Assembly: GCA_013695715.1 (NCBI GenBank)
Contig: JACCZZ010000361.1
Location: forward strand, 1 to 7,090
Reading direction: 5' to 3'
DNA length: 7,090 nucleotides
Source of the DNA: Chitinophagales bacterium
GTDB lineage: Bacteria > Bacteroidota > Bacteroidia > Chitinophagales > UBA10324
Shown: positions 1 to 4,501 of the stretch, one piece after another
Layout: each line of letters starts with the position of its first letter
Numbering within the stretch: the first letter of the stretch is position 1
Notes under the pieces: generated by a model
What the model saw: the letters and a program-made list of their open reading frames with translations, nothing else
Database searches by the model: none
Told to the model about the DNA's origin: nothing
Program-made: the position numbers and the translations under genes

Positions 1-27
1 TCGAGGGTTCAATTCCCTCCCTCGCTA
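1..27 (+). tRNA. 3' end of a tRNA gene (T arm and acceptor strand), 5' part outside window
   Basis: A standard T arm is visible: stem GAGGG (3-7), loop TTCAATT (8-14), stem CCCTC (15-19), all five pairs Watson-Crick. The 3' acceptor strand CCTCGCT (20-26) and discriminator A27 follow. The missing 5' acceptor strand should therefore read AGCGAGG. The next bases are CAG, so the CCA tail is not encoded and must be added after transcription; the CCA-adding enzyme gene lies just downstream. The anticodon is outside the window. The GAGGG T stem preceded by TC recalls tRNA-Ser genes, but the A discriminator is not the usual one for serine, so I leave the isotype open. Confidence 0.85.
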
Positions 28-46
28 CAGTTAATATTTTGGAAGC

Positions 47-84
47 TGCCGATTAAGAAGAATTTTCTCTTCATCATTTCGGCA
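47..84 (+). terminator. Possible terminator hairpin after the tRNA
   Basis: TGCCGA (47-52) pairs perfectly with TCGGCA (79-84). Inside it GAAGA (57-61) pairs with TCTTC (68-72) around a six-base loop, leaving an internal loop between the two stems. A run of six T's comes only at 104-109, about 20 bases after the stem, so this is not a textbook intrinsic terminator. It may instead be a processing or 3'-end structure for the tRNA transcript. The rest of the stretch to 179 holds no recognisable TAnnTTTG promoter box, only a 5-bp hairpin (AAGAG 125-129 / CTCTT 135-139). Confidence 0.35.
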
Positions 85-179
85 CTTAGTATAGGATTAT
101 CCCTTTTTTGTTAGCTTAATCTTTAAGAGCATATCTCTTGTGCATTATTAGATGCGATAACAATTGAACCAATTATCAC

Positions 180-1622
180 TTGAGACAACCAGTCATCAAT
201 AAGCAATTTATTAAACTTGAACTTTCAAGGGAAGAAGAGAGAGTCTTTAGATTGATAGCTGATTGTGCATATGAATTGGAAATAAGAGCATATTTGGTTG
301 GTGGTTACGTAAGGGATCAGCTATTAAAACGAGCCTCAAAAGATATTGATGTAGCAGCTGTTGGAAGCGGAATTAATCTGGCAGAAATGGTAGCATCGCA
401 AATACAACCCCAACCTGTAGTGACCGTTTATAAAAATTTTGGTACAGCCTTATTGAAGCATGAAAATTTTGAGATTGAATTTGTAGGTACTCGAAAGGAA
501 TCTTATCAAAAAGATTCCCGCAATCCCGTGGTGGAAGGTGGAACATTAACAGATGATTTGATGCGCCGTGATTTTACCATCAATGCTTTAGCTATCAGTT
601 TAAATCAAGAAGACGAAGGTTCGCTGTACGATTTATTCGGTGGCATGGAAGATCTTAAAAAAAAAACGATCCGTACCCCGCTCGATCCGGATATAACCTT
701 CTCTGATGATCCTCTACGGATGATGCGTGCAATCCGGTTTGCTTCTCAACTAAAGTTTAGAATTGATGTAGAGACATTCAAATCCATATCAAAAAATAAG
801 GATCGTATCATGATCATTTCACAGGAGAGGATTTCGGAAGAATTAAATAAAATCCTTCTTTCAGAAAAACCCTCTGTCGGATTTGATCTTTTGTTTAAAA
901 GCGGGCTTCTTAAATTGATCTTTCCGGAAATTGAACGGTTGTACGGTGTAGAACAAGTAGATGGAAAAGGTCATAAAGATAATTTCTATCACACCCTGCA
1001 GGTTGTTGACAATGTTGCCGACAGGAGTAATGATCTATGGCTGCTCTGGGCAGCTCTGTTGCATGACATTGCAAAGCCAGATACCAAACGATTTGAAAAA
1101 GGCCACGGGTGGACATTTCATGGTCATGAGGTTGTTGGCGCAAGAAAAACGGAGGCAATTTTTAGAAAGTTTCGATTACCCCTGAATGAAAAAATGAAGT
1201 TCGTATGTAAGATGGTGTTGCTTCACCTGCGACCCATAAGCTTATCGAAAGATGAGGTGACAGATTCTGCTATGCGACGCCTGCTCTTTGATGCAGGCGA
1301 TGACCTTGATGCACTTATGTTACTCTGTGAATCAGATATCACTTCTAAGAATGAATATAAGGTGCGGCATTACCTTCGCAATTTTGAATTGGTGCGGGAG
1401 AAGCTGAAGGAAGTGGAGGAAAAGGATAAGATGCGCAACTGGCAGCCGCCGATTACTGGTGATCTGATCATGAAAACTTTTAATCGTCCTCCGGGAAAAG
1501 AAATCGGTATAATCAAAGATGCAGTACGTGAAGCAATTCTTGAAGGTAAGATTGCAAATAATTTTGAAGAAGCATTTGTCTTTATGTTGGAAAAAGCAAA
1601 AGAGATAGGATGGCACCTCTAA
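180..1622 (+). CDS. cca: CCA-adding tRNA nucleotidyltransferase with C-terminal HD domain
   Basis: This enzyme adds or repairs the 3' CCA of tRNAs from CTP and ATP in the cytoplasm. The 480-residue product shows the class II nucleotidyltransferase head: VGGYVRD (40-46), the metal-binding DID (55-57) in SKDIDVAAVG, RRDFTINALA (129-138), the DDPLRMMRAIRFA segment (176-188) and QERISEEL (215-222). An HD domain follows, with H271, the HD pair 295-296 in LLHDIAKP, and H314/H316; such domains can have phosphohydrolase activity. The C-terminal helix ITGDLIMKTF onward is typical of the Bacteroidota form. The start is TTG at 180: an in-frame TGA at 165-167 precedes it and no ATG lies between. TTG is the only good start that keeps a normal N-terminus, and there is no clear ribosome site. 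A run of ten A's (657-666) lies inside the gene with the frame intact. The adjacent tRNA lacks an encoded CCA, which fits this role. Confidence 0.95.
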   Translation: MRQPVINKQFIKLELSREEERVFRLIADCAYELEIRAYLVGGYVRDQLLKRASKDIDVAAVGSGINLAEMVASQIQPQPVVTVYKNFGTALLKHENFEIEFVGTRKESYQKDSRNPVVEGGTLTDDLMRRDFTINALAISLNQEDEGSLYDLFGGMEDLKKKTIRTPLDPDITFSDDPLRMMRAIRFASQLKFRIDVETFKSISKNKDRIMIISQERISEELNKILLSEKPSVGFDLLFKSGLLKLIFPEIERLYGVEQVDGKGHKDNFYHTLQVVDNVADRSNDLWLLWAALLHDIAKPDTKRFEKGHGWTFHGHEVVGARKTEAIFRKFRLPLNEKMKFVCKMVLLHLRPISLSKDEVTDSAMRRLLFDAGDDLDALMLLCESDITSKNEYKVRHYLRNFELVREKLKEVEEKDKMRNWQPPITGDLIMKTFNRPPGKEIGIIKDAVREAILEGKIANNFEEAFVFMLEKAKEIGWHL

Positions 1623-1651
1623 GAGAAAAAAGCCATTACTTTATTTCTCTT
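1621..1651 (+). terminator. Hairpin overlapping the cca stop codon
   Basis: AAGAGAAA (1621-1628) pairs with TTTCTCTT (1644-1651). The stem continues as AAAG (1629-1632) with CTTT (1639-1642), with a single bulged A1643 and a six-base loop CCATTA. That makes 12 A/T-rich pairs beginning inside the TAA stop. No T-tract follows, so termination is uncertain. The right arm can also form a competing small hairpin, CTCT-TTCG-AGAG (1647-1658). Confidence 0.3.
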
Positions 1652-1660
1652 TCGAGAGAT

Positions 1661-1668
1661 TATATTTG
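1661..1668 (+). promoter_or_regulatory. Bacteroidota-type -7 promoter box upstream of the acidic-tail gene
   Basis: TATATTTG matches the TAnnTTTG -7 consensus of Bacteroidota sigma factors exactly. It lies 28 bases before the ATG at 1697, which gives a predicted leader of roughly 20-25 bases. The expected upstream TTG/TTTG element at about -33 is not clearly present, so this is a half-match. If active it would drive the 1697-3580 gene group independently of cca. Confidence 0.4.
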
Positions 1669-1696
1669 ATATTTACAATTCAAGCACATTGGCACT

Positions 1697-2404
1697 ATGA
1701 ATATTTACAAATTCCGGGCGAGCTACGAAGATGATGATAGCATCTTCAGGGATATTGAGATCAAGCCATCACAGACAATAAATGATTTAGAATCAATAAT
1801 TATATCATCTTATAATCTGCCTGCAAGTGCTACCGGCAATTTTTACAAAAGCAATGACAACTGGCAGCGTCTGAAGCAATTGAACATAGCTCCTGTGCCT
1901 CAGCTAAAGAAAGGGAAGGCAAAAGCCAAGGGCAATGCTAACAGTATACCTGTACTGGTAGCATTTATTGATGATCCTCACCAGAAGCTTATTTATGAAT
2001 ATAAAGGAACCCAGGAATTTACATTTCTCATTGAGCTTATTTCCTTAACAGGAAGTGAGAAAAGCAACATGATGTATCCTGCCAGTGTGAAGCAACAAGG
2101 CCCTTCGCCATTCAAAAAGGAAGAACTGGTAGCTCACTTCAGTAAAGCAATGGATGATGAGGAAGAAGAAATACACGTTGTTGATTCAGAAGAGGTGGAT
2201 GTTGAGAGTATGACTCTAGAAGGAGGGGACGAGGCTGAGGTGACGGCTGACGAATCAGAATCTGAGGAAGATGTTTTGCTGGTGACTGATGAAGCAGAGG
2301 AAGTAGAAGAGGAGCCGGCGGATGAGGATGCAACTCCTGAAGATTTTGTAGCAGAAGAATTTGATGAAGATTTTACCCGTGATGCAGAAGAAGATTTTCA
2401 TTGA
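1697..2404 (+). CDS. pRiA4b ORF-3-like (IS1096 TnpR-passenger-like) domain protein with hyperacidic C-terminal tail
   Basis: The N-terminal ~140 residues match my knowledge of the Bacteroidota pRiA4b ORF-3-like family. Hallmarks are the opening MNIYKFRASYEDDDSIFRDI, the FYKSNDNW segment (49-56), and the core DDPHQKLIYEY (92-102) followed by FTFLIELI (108-115) and MMYPASVKQQG (125-135). No molecular function is established for the family. The name comes from plasmid and IS passenger genes, but nothing here indicates mobility. A short Lys/Ala/Gly-rich linker (about 71-80) sits inside the domain. Residues 152-235 form a tail with 42 Asp/Glu among 84 residues and a single Arg; it is presumably disordered and ends in repeated acidic-Phe motifs. 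The ATG start agrees with the family N-terminus. The stop is 29 bases before miaA, so the two are probably co-transcribed. A role in tRNA biology is suggested only by position. The product is cytoplasmic: there is no signal peptide or membrane segment. Confidence 0.8.
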   Translation: MNIYKFRASYEDDDSIFRDIEIKPSQTINDLESIIISSYNLPASATGNFYKSNDNWQRLKQLNIAPVPQLKKGKAKAKGNANSIPVLVAFIDDPHQKLIYEYKGTQEFTFLIELISLTGSEKSNMMYPASVKQQGPSPFKKEELVAHFSKAMDDEEEEIHVVDSEEVDVESMTLEGGDEAEVTADESESEEDVLLVTDEAEEVEEEPADEDATPEDFVAEEFDEDFTRDAEEDFH

Positions 2405-2433
2405 ATCTAAAGTTAGAGTAGTATGAATTTTTT

Positions 2434-3342
2434 GTGAAGACTCTGGTCGCTGTTATAGGGCCTACCGCTATTGGGAAAACAAAGATCAGCATTGCCCTTG
2501 CACAATATTATAACACTGAAATCATCTCTGCAGATGCACGGCAATTATACCGCGAACTGAATATAGGAACTGCTAAGCCTTCTGAATCAGAATTACAATT
2601 AATCCCCCATCATTTTATCAATCATTGCTCTATTCATCAGCATTACAGTGCCGGCGATTTTCAAAAAGAGGCATTGGAGTCAATCTATCATCTTTATAGT
2701 TCGCATGATGTACTAATAATAACGGGTGGATCAGGCCTGTTTATAAGAGCTGTATTGCAGGGCCTCAATGAATTCCCTGAAGTAGACAAAAAAATAGAAC
2801 AGTATCTATCCGATATTTTTGAGTTAGAAGGAATTAGTTCACTACAAAACCTATTGCGCGAACACGATCCTGAATATTATAAAATAGCAGACCTAAATAA
2901 TTGCCGAAGATTATTGAGAGCATTATCGGTTTCTCTTTCATCGGGAAAACCATATTCTGATTTCACAAAGAAAGAAATTCAGGAAAGAAGTTTCGATGTC
3001 ATTAAAATTGGATTACAGTTGGATCGCAGCACACTATATCAAAGAATAAACTTTCGGGTAGATGATATGATGCAGAATGGGTTACTGCAAGAAGCGCAGC
3101 ATCTGAAACCATTTTCACACTTGAACGCATTACAGACCCTCGGGTATCAGGAGCTGTTTGATCACCTTGATGGAAAGCTGACCTTATCAGATGCGGTGAA
3201 TCTTATAAAGCAGCATAGTCGCAATTATGCTAAAAGACAATTGACCTGGTTTAAGAAGGATCAGGACGTCACCTGGTTTAATCCTGATGCCTTGCAGGAG
3301 ATAATTTCTTTTGTTGAAGAAAGAAGACAAAAAAAGTTGTAG
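2434..3342 (+). CDS. miaA: tRNA dimethylallyltransferase MiaA
   Basis: MiaA transfers a dimethylallyl group to N6 of A37 in tRNAs that read codons beginning with U, the first step to ms2i6A. The 302-residue length is normal. Visible motifs are the P-loop GPTAIGKT (9-16); SADARQLYR (32-40) with the catalytic Asp34, where the common SADSRQ has Ala in place of Ser; NIGTAKP (43-49); HHFI (59-62) and YSAGDF (71-76); TGGSGLF (97-103); NCRRLLRAL (156-164) and SGKPYSDF (170-177); LYQRINFRVDDMM (201-213); LGYQEL (236-241); and the C-terminal signature SRNYAKRQLTWFKK (262-275). The start is GTG at 2434: the P-loop begins at residue 9, an in-frame TAG sits at 2419-2421 and no ATG lies between. A four-codon ATG reading frame (2423-2437) ends with a TGA that overlaps this GTG. 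The gene appears intact. Confidence 0.96.
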   Translation: MKTLVAVIGPTAIGKTKISIALAQYYNTEIISADARQLYRELNIGTAKPSESELQLIPHHFINHCSIHQHYSAGDFQKEALESIYHLYSSHDVLIITGGSGLFIRAVLQGLNEFPEVDKKIEQYLSDIFELEGISSLQNLLREHDPEYYKIADLNNCRRLLRALSVSLSSGKPYSDFTKKEIQERSFDVIKIGLQLDRSTLYQRINFRVDDMMQNGLLQEAQHLKPFSHLNALQTLGYQELFDHLDGKLTLSDAVNLIKQHSRNYAKRQLTWFKKDQDVTWFNPDALQEIISFVEERRQKKL

Positions 3343-3370
3343 TATCGTCACTTATTTAAAAAAATCACTC

Positions 3371-3580
3371 ATGAAAATAGTTCTATTAGGCTTAATCAGT
3401 TTTTTGTTGGCATGTAATAATAATTCCTCTGATAACCGCTCTGAGAGCAGCGATGGTGCAATGGACGTGAATGAAGCCGTTACAGACTCAACCCGCATAC
3501 TGAACGATCCAGTAATTGTTCCGGACACGGACAATCAGGACATTGAACATACCAAAGCTGATACTGCTCAATTTGATTAA
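3371..3580 (+). CDS. Small predicted lipoprotein, function unknown
   Basis: Starting at the ATG at 3371, 28 bases after miaA, the 69-residue product has a short lipoprotein signal peptide: MK, a hydrophobic core VLLGLISF, then lipobox LLAC with the lipidated Cys at residue 15. The reading frame extends upstream to another ATG at 3311 inside miaA. That start would put 20 charged residues before the hydrophobic core, so the internal start is preferred. The mature part, about 55 residues, begins with NNNSSDN and is rich in Asp, Asn, Ser and Thr, with no recognisable domain and probably no stable fold. There is no run of acidic residues right after Cys of the sort that marks surface export in some Bacteroidota, so periplasmic-side anchoring is the simpler guess. 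Small lipoproteins like this are common and poorly conserved. Confidence 0.65.
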   Translation: MKIVLLGLISFLLACNNNSSDNRSESSDGAMDVNEAVTDSTRILNDPVIVPDTDNQDIEHTKADTAQFD

Positions 3581-3648
3581 TAATATTAGTAGCAGTGTGC
3601 TTGAGATTGTTCCAATTGGAGACACTTATGTGCCACTTCTGAGCCGGT

Positions 3649-3699
3649 TCTTAGTTCAGTAATGAGATAGTTTGAGCTAAGATTTACCTCTTTATTTTT
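3649..3699 (+). terminator. Likely intrinsic terminator of the miaA-lipoprotein unit
   Basis: Bases 3649-3659 pair with 3672-3682 in an 11-bp stem (two G-U pairs) around a 12-base loop. The following 17 bases (3683-3699) contain 12 T's, so the arrangement resembles a Rho-independent terminator, though the stem is A/T-rich. Its right arm and T-rich tail overlap the promoter of the next gene. Confidence 0.5.
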
Positions 3700-3700
3700 G
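3671..3700 (+). promoter_or_regulatory. Bacteroidota-type promoter for the metallophosphoesterase gene
   Basis: A TTTG element (3671-3674) lies 18 bases upstream of TATTTTTG (3693-3700), which matches TAnnTTTG exactly. Both the -33 and -7 elements are therefore present at acceptable spacing. The expected transcription start falls around 3704-3708, and the gene's first ATG is at 3708, so the mRNA would have almost no 5' leader. Confidence 0.55.
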
Positions 3701-3707
3701 CCTATAA

Positions 3708-4205
3708 ATGATGCAAATTGGCATCCTTGCAGATACACATGGATTTCTCGATCCATCTTTGTTTACTTATTTTAAGGATTCCGATGAATTATGGCACGCT
3801 GGTGATTTTGGAAAAGGCGTTGCGGAAGTACTTGCACCATTTAAGCCATTAAAGGGCGTGTACGGAAACATTGATGGACCAGATGTGCGCCGGATTTTTA
3901 ATAAGGATCTGCAGTTTACATGCGAAGGAATAAATGTGTTCATGACACACATTGGAGGTTATCCTGCTCATTATGAAAAAAGAGTAAACTCATTACTGCA
4001 ATCGTTGAAGCCCCAAATTTTTATAGCTGGCCATTCTCATATTATTAAGATCATGCGCGATAAAAAATTAAATAATCTTTTGCACATTAATCCCGGTGCT
4101 GCCGGCAGGGTAGGTTTTCACTTACTGCGAACAGCAGTGCGGTTGAAGATTGATGGAAACAGAATCTATGATGTAGAGGTAATTGAGCTTGGTAAAAAAT
4201 TTTAA
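3708..4205 (+). CDS. YfcE/MJ0936-family metallophosphoesterase (phosphodiesterase)
   Basis: This is a small cytoplasmic calcineurin-like phosphoesterase of the YfcE/YsnB/MJ0936 group, which bind two metal ions and hydrolyse phosphodiesters in vitro; the physiological substrate is generally unknown. All metal-site motifs are visible in the 165-residue product: D9-x-H11 in LADTHG, GD (32-33) in HAGDFG, GN (53-54) in VYGNIDG, H81 in MTHIGG, and GHSH (108-111), followed by the family's INPGAAG (127-133). The length is typical. Two ATGs are adjacent (3708 and 3711); either is possible, and an in-frame TAA lies directly upstream (3705-3707). The gene has its own promoter and faces the 4502-6619 gene across a repeat-bearing intergenic region. 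Confidence 0.92.
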   Translation: MMQIGILADTHGFLDPSLFTYFKDSDELWHAGDFGKGVAEVLAPFKPLKGVYGNIDGPDVRRIFNKDLQFTCEGINVFMTHIGGYPAHYEKRVNSLLQSLKPQIFIAGHSHIIKIMRDKKLNNLLHINPGAAGRVGFHLLRTAVRLKIDGNRIYDVEVIELGKKF

Positions 4206-4213
4206 TCCATTGA

Positions 4214-4349
4214 GCGGGTCATGGTGAGTTTATCGAATCATTAAGCGCGAGCCGTGTCTTTCTATTGAGGCTTAAGCATTTTCAGGTGCTAGTTTGTCAG
4301 AATCAAAACCTCCGCTTAAAGGTTCGACCGGCTCACCATGACCTCCCGC
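4214..4349. repeat. Long imperfect palindrome between convergent genes
   Basis: GGTCATGGTGAG (4217-4228) is the exact reverse complement of CTCACCATGACC (4332-4343). Pairing continues inward after a 4x4 internal loop: TCGAATC (4233-4239) with GGTTCGA (4321-4327, one G-U). After a single A/A mismatch, TTAAGCG (4241-4247) pairs with CGCTTAA (4313-4319). Outward, GCG (4214-4216) pairs with CGC (4347-4349) across a three-base bulge. GAGG (4267-4270) and CCTC (4309-4312) can close further inside. The outer arms thus give 29 pairs around a centre of about 65 bases. It lies just after the metallophosphoesterase stop and before the 3' end of the convergent gene, where a bidirectional terminator or a REP/MITE-like element would be expected. 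I recall similar TTCGA-N4-CTCACCATGACC units scattered in Bacteroidota genomes, but cannot verify that here. Confidence 0.8.
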
Positions 4350-4411
4350 ACGATTTACAATAACATCGCTAATCAGGTTGGGTAGTCAAACAATAAACTA
4401 TATGTTATTAG

Positions 4412-4424
4412 CAGCTTGTCGAAA
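4412..4424 (+). repeat. Third, partial copy of the intergenic repeat unit
   Basis: CAG-CTTG-TCGAA (4412-4423) is laid out like the left palindrome arm, GAG-TTTA-TCGAA (4226-4237): the same TCGAA core and a four-base variable spacer. It lacks the GGTCATGGT part. The flank holds a near-direct repeat, GGTTGGGTAG (4376-4385) and GGTCGGGTAG (4426-4435), and an inverted repeat, AATAACAT (4359-4366) / ATGTTATT (4402-4409). I see no gene in the 4206-4501 stretch. Near the 3' end of the minus-strand gene, CGTTTTA (4469-4475) can pair with TAAAACG (4510-4516), a weak candidate terminator. Confidence 0.5.
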
Positions 4425-4501
4425 GGGTCGGGTAGGCATACAGGGAATTGCTACATCATTTCGAGATCCGTTTTAAGTGTTCTTTCTCTCTTCAATAAAG
4501 A

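Noticed and set aside
910..1158. Minus-strand reading frame inside cca
   Set aside because: It lies wholly within the strongly supported cca gene, the translation shows no domain, and the plus frame carries all expected HD motifs.
961..1185. Second plus-frame reading frame inside cca
   Set aside because: It is out of frame with cca over its conserved HD region and has no recognisable protein features.
1332..1616. Minus-strand reading frame at the cca 3' end
   Set aside because: A Phe/Cys/His-rich translation antisense to the conserved C-terminus of cca; a shadow.
2139..2333. Minus-strand Pro/Leu/His-rich reading frame
   Set aside because: It is the complement of Asp/Glu codons in the acidic tail, so its odd composition is a by-product.
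1697..2404. Evidence of an insertion sequence because of the pRiA4b/IS1096 passenger family name
   Set aside because: No transposase, terminal inverted repeats or target duplications are visible around it; the name is historical and chromosomal copies are common in Bacteroidota.
3311..3370. Longer N-terminus for the small lipoprotein
   Set aside because: Starting at 3311 would overlap miaA and put 20 charged residues before the lipoprotein signal; the ATG at 3371 gives a standard signal peptide and lipobox.
3352..3534. Minus-strand reading frame over the lipoprotein gene
   Set aside because: No features, and antisense to a frame with a clear lipobox.
3767..3952. Minus-strand reading frame inside the metallophosphoesterase
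   Set aside because: It covers conserved metal-site codons on the other strand and has no features of its own.
4206..4501. CRISPR array or attachment site in the repeat-bearing intergenic region
   Set aside because: The repeat units are inverted, irregularly spaced and too few for CRISPR; there is no integrase, and the tRNA end at the left edge has no second copy of its 3' sequence here.
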